DNA of 64,000 nt from Arabidopsis thaliana (GCF_000001735.4 NC_003071.7:4209151-4273150); one strand, 5' to 3'; positions 33,925 to 45,950 are shown, counted from the stretch's first letter. Notes: a model not told the origin generated them from the sequence alone. A program made the numbers and translations.

Positions 33925-35246
33925 GATCGTTGGCTAGGACTTGGTCCGAGAGAAGAAGGTGGAGTCTCGGACAAGTGAGAAGGAGCTGGCCATAAGCTCG
34001 GACAAAGGGGAAATCATGCAGGCTAAGCTAGGATCGTAAAGAAATCACTTGGGTCAGCTCGCCCAAAGCTTAAGCTCAGCTGGAAGGAGTGACGGTTACT
34101 CAGGTCCAGTGACAGTCCAGCTCGGGCAGCTGGACGAGTGACGGTTGAGCTCGAGGTAGCTGGGCGAGTGACGGACGAGCTCGAGGCGGCTGGACGAGTG
34201 ACGGTTGAGCTCGAGGTAGCTGGGTGAGTGACGGACGAGCTCGAGGTAGCTGGACGAGTGACGGACGAACTGGGCGGTTATGGGCGAAGAGATACAACTC
34301 TTCGGAAAGGTGCAACTCTTCGGAAGGGCGCAACTCTTCGGAAAGGTGCAACTCTTCGGAAAGGTGCAAGGAACGGATGTGTTGATTCGGGAAGCATCCA
34401 TTCGCCCCCTATATAAGGAAGGGCGCCAGGACCATTCCACTCACCACAACACACCGAAAACACAAGAAACTCACCATTAAAACTCTCTCCCTCTTGGGAG
34501 AATAAATAGTCTTAGGATTCGGTAGCCGGGCTGTGGCCGGCAATAAAGAAGGAGGGTCAGATCGACCTAACCTCGAGAAGGAAGGTAAGGGATCCTAGAC
34601 TTTGAGTCTAAGGGTTCTAGGATGTGAGTTAGTAGTCGGATCTTTGAAAGGATCGACTAGAAGGCTGGGTAGTATCCGGGTCATGTGCATCCTACACAAG
34701 ACTCGGTCCGGGTAGGGATCGGCTGAGGCGGGGACGCGGCTCGGCGGAGGACCGGCGGGTCTTAACTGACCTGCCGAGAATCGGCCGGACTGATGCGCGA
34801 TCTTCCCCTCTCTGAATTCTCTCCACGGATCCGAGTAGTGTATGGCATATAGAGCATTGCATGGACTTGCATATGATTAAGTAAATGAGATTACTTGTGG
34901 CTCTATGACTTTCAGGAGCGAATGGTGATCGTGGGAAGGACTTGGCTTAGGCGCGAGAGACTCAAGGCCGGGATGATGGGTGGTGATAGTTCGGTTAGTC
35001 TAGGGATCGATTATATGACTTGTAATAGCTTATATGCAAACTCATAGGTTGTATCGAATCCTTTGCTTAATCAATAAAGTATCCGATTGTTTGTTTACTC
35101 TATTCGTCTCATATATTGAATCACGGAATCATATGGAACGGATTAGACTAGGAAAGAACCTCATAAACGGTTAGGGCCGAGTCACTTAGTGGCTTGGGTC
35201 GAGAGAACTCGTCCGGACTTTAGGCAGTCCGGATCGGGGCCTTTCA
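33901..35246 (+). repeat. 3' LTR of Tekay element (1346 bp)
   Basis: Partner of 27508-28854; TATA box at 34410-34416. It is followed by the right target duplication GCTTT. Confidence 0.95.
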
Positions 35247-35251
35247 GCTTT

Positions 35252-36049
35252 CTCGAATAAGTTCCAGTTTAGATTTTCAGATCTAGGTTAATGAATATTT
35301 TTAATATTTTTGGATAGGGGTTGAGAAATTGATAATCCCCAATTTACACTCTTGCCTGAGATTCTCGCCCTCCAAAGATGAATGTCACTACAAATCTCGT
35401 TATTGCACTTCTCGTTCTATTTTTTCTGTTTGTTGTTGTTTTCTACATCCTCTTCCACTACCCCAAAATTTCAAATCATCTTTCAGATGCAATCAGTTCA
35501 AAAGAAGACTTCCTTGTTCGTTCTTTACCCTCCTCTCTAGTTTCTACAACCTCTCCGGCGACGGGGGACTCCGTCCTGGAGATGGTGGACAGCTCTTGTG
35601 CATCCACCAATTACTCTTTTTTCCACTAACCCATCTCTCCTCTCCTTTTGATGAGCTCGATAAACGTTTTCATACTAGCACAGGTCTAAACCTAGTTCAT
35701 TATTACTTTCTGATCATCACTTCTAAAATTGATATTCAAATTAGCAAAAGTACAGAATCAATTATATAAAATAAGGATGGTTAATTAAACAATTTGGGTA
35801 AATAAAAATTGGGCTAGATGAATAATGATAATGTCTGGATTTATAAATAAATAAATAATCTGACGACGTCGTATGCCAAGTTTGCAACCATTTGAGGGGT
35901 CATCTTTTTCTTCGTCCCTGATTCCTCTGATCAAACTGCTTCCAACTGTTGTCTCTTCCATTCCAGTAATTTTAATTCGTTAACATTCTTTTAACATGAA
36001 CCCTAAAATCTTAAACATCTATAATAATCACATAATAGAATCAAAAGAG
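35252..36049 (+). other. Unassigned stretch with a small possible membrane peptide frame
   Basis: Bases 35378-35629 encode 83 residues: a short N terminus, one strongly hydrophobic segment (about residues 8-28, LVIALLVLFFLFVVV), then a Ser/Thr-rich tail. An overlapping frame (35329-35769) is also open, so coding is uncertain. I do not recognise a family, and it may be a remnant of a host gene. The rest, about 35770-36049, is AT-rich without features. Confidence 0.25.
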
Positions 36050-36620
36050 TGTTAAAGAAATACCTCCACTCATTGTAGAAATGATGCTACCTTTAAATGG
36101 TTCCTTGAAGATGAAGCTCCTATGTCTTTAGGTATAAGATTTCTCTCCCCTTGCCTATATGTCTTTCTCTTTAAGTGTTGTTTTTTTTGTTCACGTGATT
36201 TGTGATGGAGCAAATCATCTATATATAGGTGGGGAGAGGACCCCATTCCACATTAGGGTTTTGCCCTTTTAATTCAGTCTCAACCATCCATCATAGTAGA
36301 GATGTAGGCAATTGACAAGTGTGAGAACATGTGTCTAGCTTTGGTTCTTTATCTTGGACAAGTGTGCATTCATAGCTTTCTCATCAAGTTTCAAAGTTTT
36401 CTCACCAAGTTATTAACCTTAGCATGACATGTAGCTTAACATTTGTCTTCTCATGACATTAGTCACTTGTCCTCTTATTGTTCTATCTAAACTCATTAGG
36501 GAATTAACTCCTTAATTACTAATTCTATTGGTTACATCAAATGTTTATCAAAATATAACAATCCTATATGAAACCAACTATAAGACCACATACATAGGTA
36601 AGAAATAATTATTTCTTACA
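36050..36620 (-). repeat. 3' LTR of the truncated copia element (about 571 bp)
   Basis: On the minus strand it starts TGTAAGAAATAATTATTTC and ends TTTCTTTAACA. A TATA-like CTATATATAG lies at about 36219-36228. Its right edge abuts the purine tract of the copia remnant. Its partner is lost, so the ends rest on TG..CA and the purine tract. Confidence 0.65.
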
Positions 36621-38326
36621 TTCTCCCACTTGGTCGTTAGTTTAATGGTTTTATTCGGGAACTGTAAGGCTAGCATCATATGTTATATTTTGTATTTTGG
36701 TCTTTCATAAGTGTCTTAGCTATTTTAGTAACCAATAAGAGTCATGGCGGTCACACATCATTTTGCAACATGATTCCTTCCATGTACTACTTAATTGACT
36801 ACTTTCATAACTAGACCATAAACTTAAGTAGGAGTTTTCTTAATGAACATATCCCGACTTCGTGAAAGCTCTATAGAATTCAGTCATTTCAATTCTCATA
36901 GGTGCAACCGCGACACCACTCTCATATAGGTAACCTTAATTAAGAATAGTCCATTCTATTCCACTTTAAAAAAAATATTAATGTTATTAAGAAAAATATT
37001 CATCCCTTTAAACATCAATGGAAATACATTTAATTTCATAGGAATAAGTAGTATGTATCTCTTTCTTGAGTCTTCCTCAGCAAGATTGCCTCTTGAACCT
37101 AAACCATGGGATCTCCAATGTTGCTAAGTAAGGTTTCCACCAAGTGATGACTCATTGTGTTGGCTATAAACCCATTCCCCTCGAAGTGAATACGACTTGC
37201 TCTTTCGCTAGACCTTTAGTCAAAAGATCAGCCAGGTTATCCTTTGATCTAATATAATCCAATGTTATCACTCCATTGAAAGAAATTGTCGTATTGTAGC
37301 ATGTCTCCTTCGAATATGCCTTGATTTGCCATTGAAAATTTTATTTTTCGCTATATTTAAGGCAATGGATACATAGTGCAGTTACCAGCTTTGGCAATAA
37401 TGAAATATCTTCAATAAAATACCTTAGCCATTCGGCTTCTTCTCCAACACTATCTAGTGCGATAAATTCAGATTCCATTGTAGAACGTGCAATACACGTT
37501 TGCTTAGATGATCTCCAAGACACAGCTCCACCACCAAGTGTAAACACATAACCACTTGTGGAATTACTATCCGTACTTCCAGAAATCTAATTTGCATCAC
37601 TATATCCTTCCAATACAGGAGGAAATTTAGTGTAATGTAGAACATAATTAATTGTATACTTTAAGTATCTTAATATTCTAACCAAAGCATTTCAATGTTC
37701 TCTATTTGGATTATTTGAATATCGACTTAATCGACTTATTGAGTAAGCCAAATTTGGTCTTGTACAATTTGTAATGTACATGATGTTTCCAGAATTTGTG
37801 TGTATTCCAACTGAGACACACTTTCACCTTCATTCTTTGAAAGCTTGCACGTTGGATCAAACAGAGTAACTACCGGTGCATCATCAAAGTGACCAAACTT
37901 CTTTAGAACTTTCTCCACATAATGAGATTGAGTAAGGGAATACTCATTTGGCTCTTTTTTAATTCTAATTCCAAGAATTACATCAGCCAATCCCATGTCT
38001 TTCATTTCAAATTTTGTCACTCAACATCTTCTTTGTGGCATTGATAATGTCTTTACTTGTTCCCATTATTAACATATCATCCACATAAAGACATACAATG
38101 ATCGTATCCTTTTTTAGTTTCCTTAAAGTAGACACACTTCTCACATTCATTTATTTTAAAACCACACAATCTCATTGTATTATCAAACTTCTCATGCCAC
38201 TATTTTGGCGCTTGCTTAAGTCCACACAAAGACTTTTTAAGCTTACAAACTTTCTTCTCTTTCCCTTTAACTATAAATCCTTCAGGTTGTTCCATATATA
38301 TTTCTTCATTAAGTTCACCATTTAGG

Positions 38327-39021
38327 CATTGGCGGATCCAGAAATATTTTTTACCTCTTAGATGAAGTTTTCGAAACCAAAGAACGAATAGTTATGAGAC
38401 TTTATTGGTAAATGATAGACTTTTTTAATTAGAGTAGAATTAAATAATTAGTTATTGTGGAGTGTTTGACAATAAATAGTCATTGTTGTGGAGTTTTTAA
38501 AGCTTTTTAGAACAAAAACGTTGATCTATAATGGGTGAACGACCTGTGTCTCCCCAGGAAGTTTCATATAGCACCACAAATACACAGAATTTGAATGTCT
38601 ATCTCAGTCCCCACAAAATGGAAGTTAAAGTCCAATTTCATTATAGATCAAATCAAACGAACAAGTCTTACGAACTCTTAGAATTCAAACTTTCGATTTA
38701 GGGAAAAACTGGACATTAACTTCCATTTTGTGGGGAGTGAAATAGAGATTCGAGTTCTATGTAGTTGTGATGCTATATGAAACTTTCTGGGGGGACATAG
38801 GTCGTTCACCCATCTATAATTAATGGGGTGTCAAAAACAAAAATTGAATGGGTTCAATATTGTTAAGGCCGTAAAATTTTGAAGAAAACATCAAAAATGG
38901 GGTGTCAAAAACGAAAATTGAGTGGGTTCAATATTATTCACGTTGTAAACTTTTGAAGAAAAAATCAAAATTATATGGGGGGTCAATTGAACCCCCTTTC
39001 TTCTACATAGGTACGCCATTG
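38327..39021. mobile_element. hAT-like non-autonomous element (695 bp) in the copia RT
   Basis: Ends CATTGGCGGATCC and GGTACGCCATTG are imperfect inverted repeats. The flanking 8-mers CATTTAGG (38319-38326) and AATTTAGG (39022-39029) look like an 8-bp target duplication with one change, as for hAT elements. The interior has no transposase; it has two copies of a roughly 76-bp direct repeat (TGGGGTGTCAAAAAC start) at about 38824 and 38900, and a nested foldback element. Confidence 0.6.
38533..38811. mobile_element. MULE-type foldback MITE (279 bp) nested in the hAT-like element
   Basis: Starts GGGTGAACGACCTGTGTC and ends with its near complement GACATAGGTCGTTCACCC. The arms continue inwards for over 100 bp (CCATTTTGTGGGG on one side, CCCCACAAAATGG on the other). 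The perfect 9-bp duplication ATCTATAAT (38524-38532 and 38812-38820) indicates Mutator-type transposition. No coding capacity. Confidence 0.8.
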
Positions 39022-40139
39022 AATTTAGGAATGCTGTTTTAACATCCATTTGATGAATTTCTAGATCATATATCTAATCGAAGTGATTCTAGTCACAGGA
39101 GAATACATATCAAAGAAATCAAGCCCTTCTTTTTTACGAAACCCTTTCGCCACTAGTCTCGCTTTATATTTTTCAATCGTACCATCCGGTCTCAACTTCT
39201 TTGTGAAGATCCATTTCTGTCCAATTAGTTTATTACCAGGTGGTAAATCAACCAATTCCCATGTATGATTTCTCAAAATGTATTCAACTTTACTCTGAAT
39301 CACCTCTTTCCAATAAGGTGCATCCGATGATTCAATTGCAGCCTTATATGTTTGAGGTTCGTATTCACTCAAGTACGTCCTAAAGTCTTTGCAAAAATCT
39401 GTTACAACTCTTGCTCTTTTACTTCTTCTTGGTTCATTTTCTTCTTCTTGAACTTTTGAGGCACATTCATTGTCCTCACGTACCCGTTTAGTACTTGTTT
39501 CCCTAGACTCTTTGTATGGAAAACACTTTCAAAGAACTCAGCCTCATTAGATTCAATGATCGTATTTACCTTTACCTCAACATTATTAGATTTATGAACT
39601 AAAAATCTATAAGCTGAACTATTTTTCGCAGGGCCGTTGTAAACGCAATTCACCGTTTTTGGTCCTATAATAGTTATTTTTGGTAATCATACTTGAACCT
39701 TTACAAGACAACCCCACACTTTCATATTTTTATATGAAGGAGTCTTCTCTTTCCACATCTCATATGGAGTTTTATCACTCTTCTTGTGAGGAAATTTATT
39801 CAAGATTGAATTAGCCGTGAGAATGGCTTCACCCCCATAGGTTAGGTGGTGCACCCGAATCGTTTAACATGAAATTCATCATCTCTTTAAGAGTTATATT
39901 TTTCCTTTCGGCAACTCCGTTTTGCATCGGAGTGTAAGGTGCCATAGTTTGATGGATGATTCCATGTGTGGAACAAAAATCTGAGAATTCATTTGATTTG
40001 TATTCTCCGCCACGATCTGATTGGGCAATTTTTATTCTCTTATCTAATTGATTTTCAACTTTTGCTTTGAATTTCTTAAACATATTCAAAGCATCTTCCA
40101 CGGGTTTGGCTTTTGTGTTTTGCTTGAGGGCAAACAAAA

Positions 40140-40959
40140 ACTATGTCTGGAGGAGTTAATATAACCCTATTTTTACTGTTTTTAACTATATTTTAGATAT
40201 AGGTTTTTGACTATGTTTTTGAAACTATAGTTTCACTATAATTTTAAATAATTTGTTTAGAATCTTCCAACATTCTCTAGTCTATTGCCATGATCATTCT
40301 AACCAAATCCATATGCCTAGCAAGTGTAATCAAATCCTAGCCCACATGTACTTCTCCGCAAGCTTACACAACATTTTAGATTCCATACCTAAGTTCCACA
40401 ACTATATCCACTAGGCTTTCATCGCTGGGTCTCATCAAGCAGGTTAATATTCAAGAACCTTTGAGACCCATTCCTGTACTATACCATGATAAATTGACCA
40501 TTCTTTATTTTTCTTTTCTTTTTGGTATTCTTTCTCTCCCTCAAACTTATTCTTTTTAAAGAGTAAACAAAGATGTACTCGCATACTGGATAGACACCTT
40601 CAGCATATTCCCAACCTTTGTAATTGATCATTCCTAATAATATATAATAATGAAGCCATGGGAAACATTCCTACCCCTATACACTACCGAAAATCATATC
40701 AATCTCTTATTTTTTATAATAAGAAAAGAGGAATACTTTTCTTCTTCACATTGGTCTCAATATCAGGTATGAACAAAGAATCAAGTTATATGAACACTAG
40801 CCGTTTATATGATATAAAAGGAAGAGCAGTGATATTAACTTCGTTCTTAATGGATTGTGTTGGAACAAGGATATCCTCAAATCTGTTGGTTTGCCATCTG
40901 AATTTTCCAATAGTCGGATTGAGTCCAACCTGCAGCAATAATCTAAAGAAATATAGATC
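40140..40959. other. AT-rich stretch without recognised gene
   Basis: A frame at 40658-40963 lacks any recognisable motif and overlaps a minus-strand frame. Nothing else is supported here; the sequence may be old Athila 3' untranslated DNA. Confidence 0.35.
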
Positions 40960-41300
40960 ATGATTCCTAACTAAACTAAACAAAAAAGGTAGTAATTAGT
41001 AAATAATAAGAATCAAAACGAAAAGCATAATTAGTAACCACCTCACCCAGACTTAAACATCACTGTCCCCAGTTGCATTCAAATGCGAAGCGAGCGGGAA
41101 AATGAATTTTCAAAAAAGAAAAAAAAAATCATACCAGTGGGTTGCCTCCTACTAAGCGCTTGTTTAGAGTCTATAGCTTGAATTTGTGGAGTTCAGGACT
41201 TGGATGGATATGTAAACAGATCGGCTCTGTGTAGCATCAAGTGTCGATCGATACTCTCTCCTTTTCCTGCAAGATCAATAGAAAAAACAAGCTTTCGAGA
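40960..41300 (-). mobile_element. Athila 3' internal fragment, minus strand
   Basis: On the minus strand this contains GTAGGAGGCAACCCACTGG, then, about 90 bp on, GGGGACAGTGATGTTTAAG and TCTGGGTGAGGTGG. I know this pair of motifs from the region downstream of integrase in Athila-type elements. It is in the same orientation as the gag-protease remnant at 43508-45822, so both may belong to one element whose pol is gone. A TGTCGATCGATAC motif at about 41242 also links the two. Confidence 0.55.
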
Positions 41301-42295
41301 AATTCAATGCTCGTTTACCAGTGAAGCACACTTCGAAGATTCTAAAGAAATAATCGAAGGAAAAGTAGGAGAAGAGATAGAGGAGTACCTAGCACAGGAA
41401 AGTGGGGAGAGTGCTGACATCAACCCGCTAGAAGCACACTCTGTATTTTCACTGGAGAGTGTGCTTGTTTTAGATATAATTAGATAATTACACAGAACCG
41501 GGAACAAGTACAGATTCGATTTCACTAGAACAAGAAAGCAAATTACAACCAATTCGCAAACAAGTAAAACAAGCACAACCCTCTTTATTTACCGCTCCCT
41601 TCTATTAACGTGAAACCTTAAAGATAATCTCTACCCTTAACTAAACTCTCTAAGTCTAGATTTAATCAGGATAACCTAACCCTGAGCTAAACTCCCTCTA
41701 AGCCTAGACTTCAATTCCTCAAGTCTCTCGAACAACCTTCACACACCACCAAACAAGCTTGATCACACAAGCACCAAACCCGTAAAACTACGTCACACAA
41801 AACTGCGAAACTATGTCCCACACACCTTAGAAAGCTCTCAACGATATGTCTCTATGCCTCAGCTCTCCTGCTTCTCCAAGACGTCCTAACGCCTCCTTAT
41901 ATAGCCAAAACGATTTCCTAATCAGCCTAGGAGAAGATTTTCTTTTTCCATAAGAAAAAGTAAATTTCTTTTTTACACTTTTCCTTTTTCTCAACAAACT
42001 CCATGTTCATCAAGTCTTCCAAATCTCTTTCAGTTCTTTTTTCCTTTTCGATTCATCTTCTAAATACGCTCTTCTCAAATCTTTGTAGGATGTTCATACA
42101 TGAGAATTTAAAAATTAATTTGTGTTTTCCTATTATTCAATTTATTGGTTTACTTGTTTACTTCACTAGACCATCAAGTATTCTTGGTGAAACGAGTGGT
42201 GCCAACAAGTCTTAGGCGAGGATGTGGAGGGATGGCTTATTACATAATCTTTTTGTTTAAAGAGTAGGTTCTCGAATCAAGAAGTAAGACAGTGT
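41301..42295. other. Unassigned sequence between retroelement fragments
   Basis: Bases 41500-42000 are rich in ACTAAACTC and CAAGCTTGATCAC-like sequence with no credible reading frame. Short frames at 41200-41487 and 42003-42215 carry no family motif. It may be LTR or untranslated DNA of one of the flanking elements. Confidence 0.3.
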
Positions 42296-42854
42296 TTGAG
42301 ATCAAGATTGATGGAGATATTAAGGTTGCCATTCAAGAAGCGGTTTTCAAGGAATGAACAAAATAAATCTCTTCACGAGTTTAAGGTTGATGGAAAAAAA
42401 GAAGTGTTGTGCAAGTCATCAAAGGGCATACAATGTTTTGAGTGCAAAGGTTTTGGACATATGCGTTATAAATGTGCGAATTTGATGAAGGAAAAGGAGA
42501 AAAAATTCATCATGAGTGCTTCTGGAATTGATTCAGATGATAGTAAAGAATTGGAGAATTTTGTGGCCTTTATGACCTTTGAGTCTAGTATTGCGTCAGC
42601 ATTTGCATGTGTCAGCATCTGCATCAGGGTCTGCATCAGCGTCTGCAACAAGATCTGCAACTGAAAGTGATAATGATCAAAGGGATGATGATGATGCAAG
42701 TATTAGTGATGAAGAGTTTGCAGAGAATTACAAAACCTTATATGAGCATTGTGTTAAGGTAGTTGAGGAGAATTCAGTGTTAAATAAGGAGAAGCTCAAG
42801 TTAGAGGCTAAAGTTGTTGAAACAATGAATCAGTTTGATGGTTATTATAACTAA
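42296..42854 (+). pseudogene. copia-type gag fragment with zinc knuckle
   Basis: The frame at 42296-42664 encodes CFECKGFGHMRYKCANLMK, a CCHC zinc knuckle of the kind at the end of copia Gag, followed by an acidic SGIDSDDSKELE stretch. A second frame (42579-42854) continues with acidic, helical sequence ending ETMNQFDGYYN. In between, imperfect GCATCAGC repeats (about 42595-42665) have expanded, probably causing the frame change. It is a fragment; neither LTR nor pol of this copy is seen. Confidence 0.6.
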
Positions 42855-42869
42855 ATATTAGAAGTTAGA

Positions 42870-43507
42870 GTTTCGGGTTTAGGGTTTACATTGGAAACGC
42901 GAGCACCGCGACGATTGCAGGAAAAGGCAAAGTGGTGTTAAAACTCACATCTGGGAAGGAACTTGCACTCACAAACGTGCTCCATGTCCCTCAGATTCGA
43001 AAGAATCTGATTTCAGGCTCACTTCTTAGCAACAAAGGCTTTAAGATTGTATTTGAATCTGATAAGGTTGTACTCACTAAAGGTGAGATGTATGTAGGAA
43101 AAGGCTACTTATGTGATGGTATTTTCAAATTGAATGTTGTATCGATCGTTAATGAAAACGCAAGCAATAGCACTGCTTCTGTTTATTTGCTTGACTCAAA
43201 TGATTTATGGCATGCAAGAATGGGACATGTCAATTATCATTCTTTGTATCGAATGATGAATTTAGGATTGTTACCAAAGAACAATCTTAATAATATTAAG
43301 AAAAGCAAATGTGAAGTTTGTGTGGAATCAAAATATTCACGACATTCTTATAAATTTGTGGAAGTGTTAAATGTATTACTTGGTTTAATACATAGTGACT
43401 TATGTGATTTTCAATCAACTCCAGGTCATGGAGGAAAAAATTATTATATATCTTTTATTGATGATTAAAGCAAGTATTGTCAAATTTATTTGATTAATAC
43501 TAAAGAT
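42870..43507 (+). pseudogene. copia protease/integrase N-terminal fragment, plus strand
   Basis: From about 42880 the frame gives the region between protease and integrase (LTSGKELALTNVLHVPQIR, FKIVFESDKVV), the integrase zinc finger (LWHARMGHVNYHSL and CEVCVESKYSRHS) and the start of the integrase core (LIHSDLCDF, NYYISFIDD), then TAA at 43466. It stays similar to KYCQIYLINTKDE and stops being copia at about 43507, where Athila sequence begins. The missing remainder corresponds closely to what survives, inverted, at 36050-40139, in the same copia lineage as judged by motif style. Confidence 0.75.
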
Positions 43508-45822
43508 GAGGGAACTGAAATAGGTGTGGGCTGTGAAGGAGGTGAAGAAGCATTTGTCTGGGACAAGCGATGGTGTCGATCGACACTGGTTTGGTGCACC
43601 TCTCATATGCGGGCTGAGCTGTAAGGGCCTTTGATGTTGGCTCTAGATTGGAAATCTGAGCAGCCTTAGGAGATGTGTCTTTGGGGGTGACAATGTTGCT
43701 GATAGACAATGTGAATTTTGAACCATCCATGCCAAACTCCATCTCTATATCGCATATGTTGAGAGAGATCATTCCCTTCTTCACATTAATCCTGGCACGA
43801 TCTGTAGCTAGGAAAGTTCTACCAAGGAATAAGAGACTTCTTGAGTTCTTCATCATATGTCAGGAACCATAAAATCAGCAGGCATGAGGCAATTACCAAC
43901 TCTCACAGGCACATCCTCTAGGATACCTTCAAGGACCCGTTTGGAACGATCCGTGAAGAGAAGAGTGATCCTTTTTGGCTTGTAGTTAGTCATGCCTGTT
44001 CATAAATAGTTTCGGAAAAGAGGTTACCATAAGGTGTCGATCAGCACTGGTAGGTGTCGCTCAACACCAGCTCTGTAGCTGCGAGCTCCAACTCGTCTTC
44101 TATATCTAATTCCTCCCATACATTGTCTCCATCTCTAACGAAGATAGCATTGTTGATCTTCCTTGGGTTAGTGTTAGGTGTGCCATGAAGAAAACCTTCT
44201 TGTCTCTTGATGGATTGTGCAGTTTGAGAAACTTAAACATCTAGATACTTCATGTGAGAGCTCAGATTGTCGATCTTCCCATTAAGATCTGTGTAGATAG
44301 CATCAAACTTGCCATTGAAGTCCACAACTAACTTGGACTGACCCTCTAAAATCTGCTAAAGCATTGATTCCATCTTACTCTTAGCTGAGGGTGGAGGAGG
44401 GGTGGTAAAATGAATTACCATAAGTCCTTTGGAAGTTGTTCTAAGAAAACATTTTTTAGAAGGCAGGTATTGGGGCAAAACTTGAAGAACTCTGGTTTCT
44501 TGTAAACCTGTTGCCACTAAAGTTGCCCTGTGGTAGTCCAACCTTTATGTAACCTTGACCATCAATGTAGAAAACACCTTCTTCTGACTCTGGCTCAGGC
44601 TCAATAGTCTCTACTTCAGCAGCAAAATGTACATGCTTCTTCCCTGTAAGCAAGTTATGAACTAAATTCACCTTAGTGTGTACCTTAGCCATTTGATTCC
44701 ATGAAACAGCTCTTTCTATCTTCTTCCTCTCGAAGTCAGCATTCTTGGTATTATTGCTACATGCAATGTTCTCAATCAAAGTAGTAGCATATGTCCGGTA
44801 GCGTGTGTTGAAGTTACCATTGCTCGCTGAAATCAAGAGCCATCTGATATCTCTAATCAACTCATCTTAAGAAGGTATTGAGAAGTTGTACGTCAATGAA
44901 GCCATGATGCGGGCAGTCCTGTTGATATTCCTTGAAGCGAACCTAAGCTGCTTTGAAAGCTTCTGTCCGACCTTGAGTGAAGGTAGACAGCTTGTTTCAC
45001 AGCTCCTCAGACTTCGCATCATCATAGGAGCTGTTAAGGAAGGCTATCTTGATGCTCCTCCAAGTTTTACGTGAACCAGCCTTCAATTGCTTCAACCAAG
45101 AAGTATCTTCCCCAACAAGTGACTAGGGGAAAAGCTTGCACAGTAAGTCGTCCTCAGAGATTTTCCATTAGCCTTAATACTCAGAACAAGGTCTTCAAAA
45201 CGCTCGATGTGGTCCATTAGCTGTTCGTGAGATAAGCCTTGGAAAGGGTGCTGGCCTACTAGTGCGAAGTAGCCAGGCTTCAGCTAATAGTCTTTCATCT
45301 TAAAGGGTGGGGGTACGATCCCTAACTGGTTGGCATAGAACAGGTCTGGCCTGTTAAAATCCCTAAGAGTACGACATGGTTCAGCAGCTGGTGGATTAGG
45401 TGCGGTAGGATCTGTGATTGGTGTTGATCGACACCCACGTGGTGTTGATCGACACCTAGGTGGTGTCGCTCGACACCGAACTCTTCTTCGATCTGATCCC
45501 GTGGTTGTCGATCGACACCCAGTTGGTTTCGCTCGACACCGAGCCCTACAATGTTTCTAGCAGCCACCTACGCGATGAGGCGCGCTTGTTCTTCATTGAC
45601 GTCTTCAGGGTGGATGAGTCCATGATCATCCAATCTCTGACCAGCCAAATTGTAGGATTGCCCATCTTCATCCCTCAAAACTCCTTGCTCATCAGCTATA
45701 ATGACTCTGTCAGGCATTGCTATTTTCTGAGTTTTGCGGTTAGTGCGTTCTAGTATTCCTAAATCAAGCACAAATAAGTTGATGTGGTCCATCTATTTAG
45801 TGCTTCTTGCGAGCCTAGGCAT
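43508..45822 (-). pseudogene. Athila gag-protease pseudogene, minus strand
   Basis: Reading leftwards from ATG near 45820 (MPRLARSTK, then a stop), the frame pieces give a Gag N terminus (45792-45568 and 45567-45322), a broken capsid region (about 45350-44880), the Gag C-terminal stretch (44860-44456, with VHFAAEVETIEPEPESEEG), and a retroviral-type protease region around 43900-43700 (LGRTFLATDRARINVKKG), which is Athila in style. Many frameshifts and stops separate the pieces. The protein would package element RNA and process the polyprotein; this copy cannot. Pol beyond the protease is replaced at 43507 by inverted copia sequence. Confidence 0.75.
45420..45540 (-). repeat. 21-bp tandem repeat encoding a heptapeptide in Athila gag
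   Basis: Near-palindromic GGTGTCGATCGACACC-type units start at 45420, 45441, 45462, 45504 and 45525, all on a 21-bp register; a degenerate unit occupies the 45483 position. On the coding (minus) strand each unit gives a GVDQHHV/GVERHHL-type heptapeptide. Single copies of the palindrome also occur at about 43572, 44036, 44054 and 41242. Confidence 0.85.
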
Positions 45823-45935
45823 ACACCTGAAACACAGAAAAGAAGAAAAACAAGGAACGCATATGTATCAAAAGAAAAATAAAAATCTAGACGAAATATC
45901 TAAACTAAGCTTAATGGTGATTCTTAAGAACTTTG

Positions 45936-45948
45936 TCAATGGCGCCAA
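45936..45948 (-). promoter_or_regulatory. Primer-binding site of the minus-strand Athila remnant
   Basis: The minus strand reads TTGGCGCCATTGACAAAG across this site, one change away from the usual tRNA-Asp-type TGGCGCCGTTG. It lies between the gag start and the LTR remnant and fixes the orientation. Confidence 0.6.
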
Positions 45949-45950
45949 AT

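Larger units (their letters stand above)
27508..35246 (+). mobile_element. Young Ty3/gypsy chromovirus, Tekay type, complete
   Basis: LTRs at 27508-28854 and 33901-35246 are flanked by the perfect 5-bp duplication GCTTT (27503-27507 and 35247-35251). I counted eight substitutions and one indel between the LTRs (about 99.3% identity), so insertion was recent. The primer site is reduced to GTATCAGAGC (28857-28866). The purine tract AAGGGGGGGAG precedes the 3' LTR. Gag and pol are open apart from a frame change that a putative intron resolves. The integrase C terminus resembles a chromodomain, as in Tekay/Del chromoviruses, which would direct insertion into marked heterochromatin. Confidence 0.95.
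37341..39653 (-). pseudogene. copia RT/RNase H pseudogene pieces
   Basis: The reading frame of the truncated element is broken into pieces at 39653-39402, 39372-39061, 38020-37736 and 37547-37341 by small shifts, stops and the 695-bp insertion. Sequence between the pieces still translates in other frames into RT motifs, so it is decay rather than separate genes. No complete catalytic domain remains. Confidence 0.8.
36050..40139 (-). mobile_element. 5'-truncated Ty1/copia element, minus strand
   Basis: From right to left: integrase core (SDRGGEYKSNEF, YTPMQNGVAERKN) at 40137-39829; integrase C-terminal region at about 39653-39402; RT N-terminal region (KLIGQKWIFTKK, KARLVAKGF) at 39372-39061; RT C-terminal region (KFEMKDMGLADVILGIRI) at 38020-37736; RNase H ([26 protein letters not shown]) at 37547-37341; then LTKGLAKEQV near 37220. 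A purine tract AGTGGGAGAA and the 3' LTR follow. Gag, protease, integrase N terminus and the 5' LTR are missing; the break is at about 40139. Several frameshifts make it a pseudogene. A hAT-like insertion splits the RT at 38327-39021. Confidence 0.85.
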
